Assembly (NCBI RefSeq): GCF_017874735.1
Contig: NZ_JAGGLV010000019.1
Span: 85,740-149,739, forward strand
Reading direction: 5' to 3'
DNA: 64,000 bases
From: Paenibacillus silagei
Lineage (GTDB): Bacteria; Bacillota; Bacilli; Paenibacillales; Paenibacillaceae
The notes below the pieces were generated by a model, which was not told the DNA's origin, did not search any database, and was given only the letters and a program-made list of their open reading frames with translations. A program made the position numbers and the translations under genes. This document shows, in pieces, positions 52,528 through 60,130 of the stretch (positions within the stretch are counted from its first letter, which is position 1; each line of letters begins with the position of its first letter).

Positions 52528-52735
52528 TTGTTGCAGTTTTTGCAGGATTTCTCCAGACATCTTACTGGCTGCGGTGCAATGTTGCATCATTTGCAGGAAT
52601 TTTGGTGTTTGGAGCAGGTTAGCTCTGACATTGTTGCATTTGGTGCAGGATTTCTGCATAGGCCGCTTATATTGGGCAGCATTGTTGCAGTTTTTGCAGG
52701 AAATTTCAATATTTGTTACTGGCTGCGGCGTATTG
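52528..52735 (+). repeat. Tandem repeat of TGTTGCA units (4 units, 51-52-bp step)
   Basis: TGTTGCA-N5-TGCAGGA cores at 52529, 52580, 52632 and 52683 with intervals 51, 52 and 51. Spacers include TTACTGGCTGCGG twice. No sequence similarity to the adjacent array E apart from the period. Confidence 0.8.
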
Positions 52736-52810
52736 AGCCTGCGTACCTTCGCGCCAGACCACTATGTTCGGTTTTTCGCATACATTCGCCCCGCGCCCCT
52801 CCAATCCAAA

Positions 52811-52841
52811 AAAAGCCTCCCCCGCGACCACGGGGAAGGCT
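52811..52841 (-). terminator. Terminator of the nitroreductase gene
   Basis: On the minus strand AGCCTTCCCCG / CGGGGGAGGCT followed by TTTTTT. Confidence 0.9.
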
Positions 52842-52851
52842 CACCAAATCT

Positions 52852-53604
52852 CTACCTCTGCATGAATCCCTTGCTAAGCAGGAATTCCTTCATGTGCAGC
52901 CGGGCAGGCTGAGCCAGCCGGCCGGCCATCATCTCCGACCAGGAGGCTGCGCTCTGGCCGCCGGTACGCTCGCGCATATAGTCGCTGGAGATGGTGTCGT
53001 ACACGCGGGCCTGTTCCACTGCGGCTTCGGCATTGTAGCCGTTATGATGCAGCACCGCTGCCTGCGGCAGGCGCGGGCGGATGCCGTTCACGGCGGCCGG
53101 ATACCCGAGGCACATGCCGAAGACCGGATAGACCAGCTCTGGCAGGCCGAGCAGCTCAGATACAGCGGCGATCTGATTGCGGATGCCGCCGATGTAGACA
53201 ATGCCAAGACCGAACGATTCTGCGGCAACAGCAGCATTCTGCGCGGCTAGCGCCACATCGACAGTCGCTACAATCAGATTCTCGGCCGTGTCCTCATAGG
53301 ACGGCTTCCCCTCCAAATGCGGAGCAGACGCTTCCCGCAGCCGGTACAGATCCGCACACCAGACCAGAAAGACCGGGCACTGCTCGATGTACGCCTGATT
53401 GCCGGATAAGGCAGATAACTGGGCTTTCAGCGCTGGCTCCGTTACAGCAATTACTGTGTACGCCTGGACATTGCTGGAGGTCGAAGCCATCTGTCCCGCT
53501 CCAATCACTGCTGCGAGCAGTTCGTCACTGACCGGCTTGTCCTGGTACTGGCGGACAGAGGTATGACGGTTCAACAGCTCAAGGGTTTCATTCGTAGGTT
53601 TCAT
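52852..53604 (-). CDS. NfsA-type NADPH-dependent nitroreductase/flavin oxidoreductase
   Basis: 250 residues from ATG 53604 (AGGCGGG site). FMN-binding motifs HTSVRQYQDKPV, GQMASTSSNVQAYTVIAV and GLGIVYIGGIRN are those of the NfsA/FRP group. Such enzymes reduce nitro compounds, quinones or flavins with NADPH. Length is normal. Physiological substrate unknown. Confidence 0.92.
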   Translation of the reverse strand: MKPTNETLELLNRHTSVRQYQDKPVSDELLAAVIGAGQMASTSSNVQAYTVIAVTEPALKAQLSALSGNQAYIEQCPVFLVWCADLYRLREASAPHLEGKPSYEDTAENLIVATVDVALAAQNAAVAAESFGLGIVYIGGIRNQIAAVSELLGLPELVYPVFGMCLGYPAAVNGIRPRLPQAAVLHHNGYNAEAAVEQARVYDTISSDYMRERTGGQSAASWSEMMAGRLAQPARLHMKEFLLSKGFMQR

Positions 53605-53714
53605 TATCATCCCGCCTCTCTTCACTCCTATATAAGCCTATTATGATCCCATTTCGCGGCTCAGACAACAAGGGGGATTTCCTTCTTCCTCCGCCTCTTT
53701 AGCCTCTAAGGCAT

Positions 53715-55058
53715 CTACCACCCGCTCCCCCGCTTCACCTCCTGGACAATCGCCAGGATTCCCTCATCAATCTGCGTAAGCCCCGCCCGGGAAATACTGA
53801 TGCGGAGGAATTTGTCCCGGGTCTGGTAACCCGGCAGATAGAAGCCGTTCCCCGGCACCACGTGGATCTTCCGCCCGGCCAGGCGCTTGACCAGACGCTC
53901 CAGGTTGACGGTGAGCGGCAGCTTGAACTGGATATAGATGCCGGAGCTGTCCGCAGAGGCTTGGATGAAGCCGTCCGTATTATGCCGCCCAAGTGCTTCG
54001 TATACCGCGCGGATTTTTTTGGCGTACATAGCTTTGATCTTGTGCCTGTGATGCCCGTACATCCCGTTCTTGATGTATACCTCAAGCGCAGCCTGCGACA
54101 GCAGCGAGGTATCGGTGTAGCCTTTATAGGAGCGGAAGGTCTCCAGCAGCGGCTGCGGCACCACTACCGCACCGAGCCGGAGACCCGGGAAGATGATTTT
54201 GGAGAAGCTTTTGAGATAAATGACATGGGAGGTCTGGTCATACGCATAGATCGGGTCATAACGCCGTCCGATCCCCAGATCCGCCATATAATCATCCTCG
54301 GCGATGTAGACATCGTACCTTGCTGCCAGTCCGGCAATGGCCTTGCGTTCCTCGGTGCTGTACGTTGTCCCAAGCGGATTGTGATATCTGGGCATCGTAT
54401 AAAAAAACTTGAATCTTCCGCTGGCGAACCGCTCCTCCAGCTCCTGCAGGTTGATGCCCGCCGCCGAACGCCCGATTCCGCTCACCGGCAGCCCCTCAGC
54501 CTCCAAATACCGCAGATAGATATCATATCCCGGCTGTTCTACCAGAATCTCCGTCCTGCCGCCGGGAAAAGGCATTCTGGCCAGTATCTCCAGCGCCTGC
54601 TGTATCCCGGAGGTAATCAGGATCGACTCCGCCTTGGCGAACACCTGATACTCCGCCAGATGCGACACCAGGGTGCGGCGCAGTGTCTCCAGCCCCAGCG
54701 CATCGCCATAGGTGAACAGATGGTATTTGTACTGGTCAATCGCTTTATTGAGGCAATGCTGGAAGTCAAGGTACGGAAACACGTTCAGATCCGGCGAAGC
54801 CGAAGCAAAATCAACCGTCCCTTCACTCCCCGCCGCTGCCGAATCGTCACTCTTGTCCACCATGTAATAGCCGCTCTGCGGAATAGAGTAGATCGTATGC
54901 GTCCGCTCCAGCTCCCCGTAAGCCTTCAGAATGGTACTGACGCTGCAGCCATAGATTTCTGAAGCACTGCGCACAGACGGCAGCTTATCCCCGGGGCGGT
55001 ACTGCCCTTCCTTCATCTGCCGCTCCAGCTCTGTGATCACCTGATGATACTTGTTCAT
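53715..55058 (-). CDS. MocR-type regulator (GntR HTH fused to aminotransferase domain)
   Basis: 447 residues. N-terminal GntR winged helix: YRPGDKLPSVRSASEIYGCS. The C-terminal fold-type I PLP domain has TSGIQQALEILARM, QPGYDIYLRYL, the PLP Lys in YLKSFSKIIFPGLRLG, and a C-terminal Arg segment FLRISISRAG. It is divergent from an EamA exporter, a common MocR arrangement, and a perfect palindrome lies between them. Effector may be PLP, an amino acid or an adduct. Confidence 0.93.
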   Translation of the reverse strand: MNKYHQVITELERQMKEGQYRPGDKLPSVRSASEIYGCSVSTILKAYGELERTHTIYSIPQSGYYMVDKSDDSAAAGSEGTVDFASASPDLNVFPYLDFQHCLNKAIDQYKYHLFTYGDALGLETLRRTLVSHLAEYQVFAKAESILITSGIQQALEILARMPFPGGRTEILVEQPGYDIYLRYLEAEGLPVSGIGRSAAGINLQELEERFASGRFKFFYTMPRYHNPLGTTYSTEERKAIAGLAARYDVYIAEDDYMADLGIGRRYDPIYAYDQTSHVIYLKSFSKIIFPGLRLGAVVVPQPLLETFRSYKGYTDTSLLSQAALEVYIKNGMYGHHRHKIKAMYAKKIRAVYEALGRHNTDGFIQASADSSGIYIQFKLPLTVNLERLVKRLAGRKIHVVPGNGFYLPGYQTRDKFLRISISRAGLTQIDEGILAIVQEVKRGSGW

Positions 55059-55143
55059 CGCCCGCCTCCGTTCGCCGTCATTACCATGCTATGCCTTGTA
55101 TTTTATCCTATTATTCTTCCCTTATTATATAGGGATCGCTGCA

Positions 55144-55161
55144 AACTGTACCGGTACAGTT
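55144..55161. promoter_or_regulatory. Candidate MocR operator
   Basis: Perfect 18-bp palindrome AACTGTACCGGTACAGTT in the 208-nt gap between the divergent mocR-type and EamA genes. It lies at the expected -35 position for a TATAAT (about 55123-55128) reading toward the regulator gene. Confidence 0.72.
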
Positions 55162-55266
55162 GAGGAAACCTTGTATTGTTGGTGTACGCCTTTTCCTTTA
55201 ATTTTAAAGTAATAGATCGAATGTTTACAGCATCCAATCTTCACTAACTTACAAGGAGATGTACCC

Positions 55267-56205
55267 ATGCACAAACAAGGACTCAAGCTGGCCTACAGCT
55301 TCGCCGTACTCAATGCGGTCATTATCGGCTTTTCCTTCCTGTTCACCAAAGTGGCTCTCGTTCATGCCGGACCGCTCGACACGCTGACCTTCCGGTTCGC
55401 TGCCTCTTTTGCCGTCATGTCGGTTCCGGTCGCCCTCGGCTGGGTCAAGGTTTCCTACCGGGGCAAGCCGATTGGCCGGGCCCTGCTGCTCGCCGCGATG
55501 TACCCGCTCGGCTTCTTCACCCTGCAGGTCTTCGGACTTCAGCGCGCCACCTCAGCCGAGGGAGGCATCCTCTATTCGTTCACTCCGGTGGTGACGATGA
55601 TCATCGCTGCGATTTTCCTGAAGGAGAAGACCACCCTGCTGCAAAAGCTGTGCATCTTCCTCTCGGTGTTCGGCGTGGTATTCATCTTCGTCATGAAGGG
55701 AAGCGGCATTCAGCTGTCTAATATGACCGGGATTGTGCTGCTGTTCATGACTTGTCTCGCTTTTGCCGGGTACAGTGTGCTGGCCCGCTCTCTCTCCAGC
55801 CACTTCAGCCCCGCTGAGCTCAGCTACCTGATGATGGGGGTCGGCTTCGCCACCTTCCTGATCATCTCGCTCACCGGTCATACAGTCAGCGGGACGCTCG
55901 GGGAGTTCCTGAATCCGCTGGGAAGCGCAACGTTTGTCCTGTCCGCCGTATATCTTGGGGTGGTCGCCTCGCTGGTCACAACCCTGACTTCAACCTATAT
56001 TTTATCCAAAATCGAGGCCTCACTCATGAGCGTGTTCACTAATCTGTCCACCATCGTATCCATTGCAGCCGGAGCGGTCTTCCTGGGTGAGCAGATCACG
56101 GTCTATCACTGGATCGGATCCTTCCTGATCATCGCCGGGGTCATTGGCACGAACCTGCTTGGCCGGAAAAAGACCGCTGCGGCTTCCGCAGCAGCCAGCG
56201 AATAG
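55267..56205 (+). CDS. EamA/DMT-family transporter
   Basis: 312 residues, ten membrane helices in two EamA repeats: LNAVIIGFSFLFTKVALVHAG and FAGYSVLARSLSSHFSP. Members export amino acids, metabolites or drugs. ACAAGGAG precedes the ATG. Divergent from the MocR-type regulator, which probably controls it. Confidence 0.92.
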   Translation: MHKQGLKLAYSFAVLNAVIIGFSFLFTKVALVHAGPLDTLTFRFAASFAVMSVPVALGWVKVSYRGKPIGRALLLAAMYPLGFFTLQVFGLQRATSAEGGILYSFTPVVTMIIAAIFLKEKTTLLQKLCIFLSVFGVVFIFVMKGSGIQLSNMTGIVLLFMTCLAFAGYSVLARSLSSHFSPAELSYLMMGVGFATFLIISLTGHTVSGTLGEFLNPLGSATFVLSAVYLGVVASLVTTLTSTYILSKIEASLMSVFTNLSTIVSIAAGAVFLGEQITVYHWIGSFLIIAGVIGTNLLGRKKTAAASAAASE

Positions 56206-56248
56206 AGTAGCTTAGACTTCATTCGCCTATCCATTCAGCTTCTTCGAT

Positions 56249-56353
56249 AACAAGTGGAAACGGCTTTGCCGTCCTTTTAAAGGACGTTACCGTTTCAGCG
56301 AGAAATAGAAGGATAATTTATAGAGTAAAACATATAAATTCTTATATTTAAAT
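56249..56353 (+). repeat. Dispersed ~100-bp element, copy 4 of 5
   Basis: Frame NKWKRLCRPFKGRYRFSEK-TAG; in-frame TAG about 15 codons upstream and no start codon between. 3' hairpin AATTTAT/ATAAATT, then the 56354 terminator. Confidence 0.9.
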
Positions 56354-56389
56354 AAAGAATCGCCGGCAGATGCTTGCCGGCGATTCTTT
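56354..56389. terminator. Bidirectional terminator
   Basis: Perfect 15-bp arms AAAGAATCGCCGGCA / TGCCGGCGATTCTTT between convergent EamA and copA genes. Confidence 0.93.
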
Positions 56390-56445
56390 GAGTTGCGGCC
56401 TTCTGTCCGTCCGGATGACTCCGGCTGCGGCAGGCCGCATAATTC

Positions 56446-58899
56446 TTATAGCTTGACGCGCTGTAGCCGCAGCGCATTCAGTACCACCGATACCGAGCTG
56501 AAGGCCATCGCAGCTCCGGCCAGCCAAGGGGCCAGGAAGCCGAGCGCTGCAATCGGGATTCCGACCGTATTGTAGGCCAGCGCCCAGAACAGATTCTGCC
56601 TGATGTTGCGCATAGTCTTGCGGCTCATCAGGATCGCATCCGGGATGCTCATCAGATCACCGCGCATCAGCGTAATATCCGCCGCCTCCATCGCCACATC
56701 CGTGCCGGTGCCGATCGCCATGCCTGTATCCGCGGTCGCCAGCGCCGGAGCATCGTTGATGCCGTCGCCGACCATAGCCACCTTGACCCCGCCGCTCTGG
56801 AGCCTGCGGATCTCTTCCGCCTTGCCCTCAGGCAGCACCTCCGCCAGAACCGTGCGGATGCCCGCCTGATCCGCAATCGCCTGGGCCGTAATCTTGTTGT
56901 CTCCAGTAATCATGACAACGTCGATGCCCATGGCATGCAGCCGGGATACCGCCTCACGTGAGGTCTCCTTGATGGTGTCAGCCACGGCAATCACTCCCGC
57001 TACCGCATCATCGACAGCTACCAGCATCGCTGTTTTTCCTTCCTGCTCCAGCCTGGTCATGATCCCTGTCCACGGCCCGATATCCAGCCCGTTCTCCACC
57101 ATCATCCGCCGTGTGCCTACGCTTACCTTCTGGCCGTCCACTACAGCCGACACCCCGCGCCCCGGTACCGCCTCGAACTGGCCCGCAGGCGGCAGGTCGA
57201 TTCCTCTGCCCTGTGCTCCAGCCACTATGGCCTCCGCCAGCGGATGCTCCGAGAGCTTCTCCGCAGCCGCTGTAATCGACAGCAGACGATTCTCGGCAAG
57301 CACCCTGCCTTGAGTCTCATTTCCGGCAGTCGCTATAATATCGGTCAGCACCGGCTTACCGTTGGTCACCGTTCCCGTCTTATCCACTACCACAACCTTG
57401 ACGCCCTGCGCAGCTTCCAGATGCTCCCCGCCCTTGAACAGGATGCCGAACTCGGCGGCCCGGCCGGACCCGGCCATAATCGAGGTTGGTGTCGCAAGTC
57501 CCAGTGCGCATGGACAGGCGATGACAAGCACCGCAATGGCTTTCTCCAGGGCCTCCGCGAACTGACCGGGCGCTCCCCAGATATACCAGACACCAAAAGT
57601 TACAGCAGCAATACCGACCACAATCGGCACGAAGATCCCAGAGATGACATCGGCAACCCGCTGAATGGGCGCCTTCGAGCCCTGCGCTTCCTCCACGACT
57701 CTGATGATCTGTGCCAGCGCCGTATCGCGGCCGACCTTGCGGGCTTTAACCCGCAGCATTCCGTTCTTGTTGAGCGTGGCTCCGATAACAGAATCCCCCG
57801 GCTTTTTCTCTACCGGGATACTCTCGCCCGTGAGCATGGATTCATCGACGGAGGATAGCCCCTCTACGACTTCACCGTCTACAGGCACCTTCGTGCCGGG
57901 CTTCACCAGCACAATATCGCCGATCACTACATCCTCCACCGGAATACTCAGCTCTGCACCGTCCCGCAGCACCAGCGCTGTCTTGGCCTGAAGCCCCATC
58001 AGGCTGCGGATCGCATCCGATGAACGCCCCTTCGCCAGCGCCTCGAACCACTTGCCGACCAGAATCAGCGTAATCAGCACCGCACTGGTCTCGAAGTACA
58101 GCTCCACGGTGTGGTGCATGCCGCTCATTTTCAGAGAATCAATCGTCAGGTATAAGCTGTAAAAATAAGCCGCAGAGGTGCCCAGCACCACCAGCACATC
58201 CATGTTGGCACTGCCGTTCTTCAGCGCCTTATAGGCGCTGACATAGAACTGCCAGCCGATCACGAACTGAACCGGGGTAGCCAGCACAAGCTGGAACCAG
58301 GGATTCATGAACAGCTCAGGCGTCCAGATCCAGGTTGTGAACGAGAAGTGACCTGCCATTGCCCAGAGCAGCGGTAGGGACAACGACGCGGAGAGCATCC
58401 ACTTATTCCGCTTGCGTGTAATCTCTTCGCTGCGCTGCTCCGCGATATCCTTACGGTCCTGCTTAAGTGCGGCCTTATAGCCGATACTGCTCACCTTATC
58501 CATAATCTCGGCTGTGCTGACATTGCCCGGCGAATATTCCACGTGGGCGGTCTCCAGCGCCAGGTTCACATTCACGGCCGCGATCCCCGGCATCCGTCCC
58601 AGCACCTTCTCAATCCGCGACGAGCAGGCAGCACAGGTCATCCCGGTAATATCGAAATCCGCCGACTCTTTCAGCGTATCGTAGCCAAGGGAGCGGATCT
58701 TCTCCTCGATCTGCGGCACATCCGCAACGGCCGGGTCGAAGCCCACCGTAGCCTGCTCCAGCGCCAGATTGACATTCGCCCGGGATACCCCCTCCATGCG
58801 GGACAAGCCCTTCTCGATCCGCGCCGCACAGGCGGAGCAGGTCATGCCGGTAATCTGCAGGGTAGCCTGCTGTTCCGGGGCTTCAGCACTCTTTTCCAT
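56446..58899 (-). CDS. copA: Copper-exporting P1B-type ATPase
   Basis: 817 residues from ATG 58899, 9 nt from GGAGG; ATG 58905 is closer to the site and less likely. Two HMA domains with GMTCSAC and GMTCAAC, eight membrane helices, CPC in VIACPCALGLATP, DKTGTVTNGKP, HP motif SEHPLAEAI and GDGINDAPALATADTGMAIG. Copper class by CPCALG and the twin GMTCxxC domains. It exports Cu+. A CsoR-type box lies just upstream, so it can be induced separately from copZ. Confidence 0.96.
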   Translation of the reverse strand: MEKSAEAPEQQATLQITGMTCSACAARIEKGLSRMEGVSRANVNLALEQATVGFDPAVADVPQIEEKIRSLGYDTLKESADFDITGMTCAACSSRIEKVLGRMPGIAAVNVNLALETAHVEYSPGNVSTAEIMDKVSSIGYKAALKQDRKDIAEQRSEEITRKRNKWMLSASLSLPLLWAMAGHFSFTTWIWTPELFMNPWFQLVLATPVQFVIGWQFYVSAYKALKNGSANMDVLVVLGTSAAYFYSLYLTIDSLKMSGMHHTVELYFETSAVLITLILVGKWFEALAKGRSSDAIRSLMGLQAKTALVLRDGAELSIPVEDVVIGDIVLVKPGTKVPVDGEVVEGLSSVDESMLTGESIPVEKKPGDSVIGATLNKNGMLRVKARKVGRDTALAQIIRVVEEAQGSKAPIQRVADVISGIFVPIVVGIAAVTFGVWYIWGAPGQFAEALEKAIAVLVIACPCALGLATPTSIMAGSGRAAEFGILFKGGEHLEAAQGVKVVVVDKTGTVTNGKPVLTDIIATAGNETQGRVLAENRLLSITAAAEKLSEHPLAEAIVAGAQGRGIDLPPAGQFEAVPGRGVSAVVDGQKVSVGTRRMMVENGLDIGPWTGIMTRLEQEGKTAMLVAVDDAVAGVIAVADTIKETSREAVSRLHAMGIDVVMITGDNKITAQAIADQAGIRTVLAEVLPEGKAEEIRRLQSGGVKVAMVGDGINDAPALATADTGMAIGTGTDVAMEAADITLMRGDLMSIPDAILMSRKTMRNIRQNLFWALAYNTVGIPIAALGFLAPWLAGAAMAFSSVSVVLNALRLQRVKL

Positions 58900-58915
58900 C
58901 CTCATGCACCTCCAC

Positions 58916-58932
58916 ATACCCCCAAGGGGTAT
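58916..58932. promoter_or_regulatory. CsoR-type operator upstream of copA
   Basis: ATACCCC-CAA-GGGGTAT, the GC-rich dyad recognised by CsoR repressors, 17 nt before the copA start. Confidence 0.85.
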
Positions 58933-59017
58933 ATTTATTTTGAAAAGAAAAGGCATTGGCGCCCGGCCCTGTACCCCAGGGTTCCCTGCTCCAAGCCCTT
59001 ATATTACAACCCTTAGC

Positions 59018-59218
59018 TTACACTACGTCGTAGCCCTGATCTTCAATAGCGGCCTTGATCTTATCCAGGCTTACCGTATTCTCATCGAATTCAACCGCCA
59101 CCGTCTTCGCCGGCAGATCCACCTTCGCCGCAGCGCCTACGCCGCTAACAGCCTTCTCTACAGCACTTACACAATGACCGCAGGACATTCCTTCAACATT
59201 CAGTGTTACATTCGACAT
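59018..59218 (-). CDS. copZ: Copper chaperone CopZ
   Basis: 66 residues forming one HMA domain with GMSCGHCVSAVEKAV. It carries Cu+ to CopA. Length is typical. It lies between csoR and copA but is separated from csoR by a structured 173-bp element. Confidence 0.95.
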   Translation of the reverse strand: MSNVTLNVEGMSCGHCVSAVEKAVSGVGAAAKVDLPAKTVAVEFDENTVSLDKIKAAIEDQGYDVV

Positions 59219-59332
59219 TTGAATAACCTCCCAATGTTATTTAGCATTTGCTTAATCGTAAGCGAATGCTTGGTCTTTCGGCTCCTCATATGCCTGAAGA
59301 GTTTGATCTTGAGAAAATAACAATAGATGATA

Positions 59333-59505
59333 GTAACGGAGGGGAATTTTGAAACTGCAGGAGCGCCAGCGACCGCCTGAAAGCTTTCCGTAGGAAAGCT
59401 AGCTTCGGAAGCATCAGCAGTCCACGGATTTCTACCGCTACGGCGGTATCAATCATGAAATCTGTGGACAACAGCGGCCGAAAGTTCAAAATTCACCGCA
59501 GTTAC
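59333..59505. mobile_element. MITE-like structured element (173 bp)
   Basis: Imperfect 21-bp terminal inverted repeats (GTAACNGNGGNGAATTTTGAA form): 59333-59353 and 59485-59505, 17 of 21 matching. Inside are AGCTTTCC-gta-GGAAAGCT and GTCCACGGATTTC / GAAATCTGTGGAC with ACCGC/GCGGT in the loop. No coding. It resembles non-coding repeats I recall from Paenibacillus genomes; no transposase is seen. Confidence 0.7.
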
Positions 59506-59552
59506 GACCCGCATCATTGAATTTAGACCTTCAAACTCAACAGGCCCAACCT

Positions 59553-59900
59553 CTATTTCATCAGCTTGTTCACCGTAACCAGCAGCTCGTCAATCACCTC
59601 ATGCTCACCGGCTTCGATCCGTTCGATAATGCAGCTCTTCATATGGCCTTCAAGCAGCAGCTTGCCGACACTGTTCAGGGCCGCCTGCACCGCCGCCAGC
59701 TGATTCAGCACATCATCGCAGTAAGTATCCCGTTCAATCATGCCTTTCACACCGCGGATCTGCCCTTCAATCCGGTTCAGCCGGGTCGTCAGCCCATTCT
59801 TGAATTCCGGGGAATGATGACTCTTGCGCACACCGGAAGCAGAAGAGTGACAGGCTTCGGCGCAATCCTGTCCGGCAGGGTCCTTCTCATTTGTTGACAC
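59553..59900 (-). CDS. csoR: Copper-sensing repressor CsoR
   Basis: 115 residues from GTG 59900 (AAGGAGG site). The four-helix CsoR fold has TTRLNRIEGQIRGVKGMIERD and the Cu+ ligands Cys in TYCDDVL and His-x3-Cys in LLEGHMKSCI, the copper set rather than the RcnR or CstR set. It represses copper export genes until Cu+ binds. CsoR boxes occur in its own promoter and upstream of copA. Confidence 0.95.
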   Translation of the reverse strand: MSTNEKDPAGQDCAEACHSSASGVRKSHHSPEFKNGLTTRLNRIEGQIRGVKGMIERDTYCDDVLNQLAAVQAALNSVGKLLLEGHMKSCIIERIEAGEHEVIDELLVTVNKLMK

Positions 59901-59923
59901 AGGAATCAGCCTCCTTATGTACC

Positions 59924-59953
59924 AATATAATATACCCCCCATGGGTATGTCAA
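59924..59953 (-). promoter_or_regulatory. csoR promoter with CsoR box
   Basis: -35 TTGACA (59948-59953), 18-nt spacer, -10 TATATT (59924-59929). The dyad ATACCC-CCCAT-GGGTAT (59932-59948) fills the spacer, so repressor binding would block RNA polymerase. Confidence 0.85.
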
Positions 59954-60057
59954 GATGCAGGAATAAAGAACCGGCGCTTAAGGAATACCAAATAGAATGG
60001 CTGCGCTTTCCCTAAACGGCCTTTCAGGACTCCTGTACAAGAGCTGCATAAAAAGGA

Positions 60058-60086
60058 TTGACCCCCTATTCAAATTTGAATATAAT
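60058..60086 (+). promoter_or_regulatory. Promoter of the MFS exporter gene with palindrome in the spacer
   Basis: -35 TTGACC (60058-60063), 17-nt spacer, -10 TATAAT (60081-60086). A 16-bp perfect palindrome TATTCAAATTTGAATA (60067-60082) covers the spacer, a likely repressor site for the PadR-type protein encoded downstream. Confidence 0.75.
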
Positions 60087-60130
60087 AAGGTCTGCAACTT
60101 ATCACTTTCACTTAAAGGAGTATGAACAAC

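Larger units (their letters stand above)
51715..52851. other. 1137-nt non-coding region
   Basis: The longest gene-free stretch: about 270 nt of promoter-proximal DNA, then array E, a second tandem repeat, a solo hairpin unit at about 52764-52802 (GTTCGGTTTTTCGCATACATT), and a terminator. Long open frames here run through 52-bp stop-free repeats and are not genes. Confidence 0.8.

Noticed and set aside
51900..53250. Long + strand open frames (137, 240 and 413 residues) with VCCFPHTFAP-like repeats
   Set aside because: They run through array E, whose 52-bp unit has no stop in several frames; all three frames are open at once, none has a ribosome site, and the longest also overlaps the nitroreductase gene.
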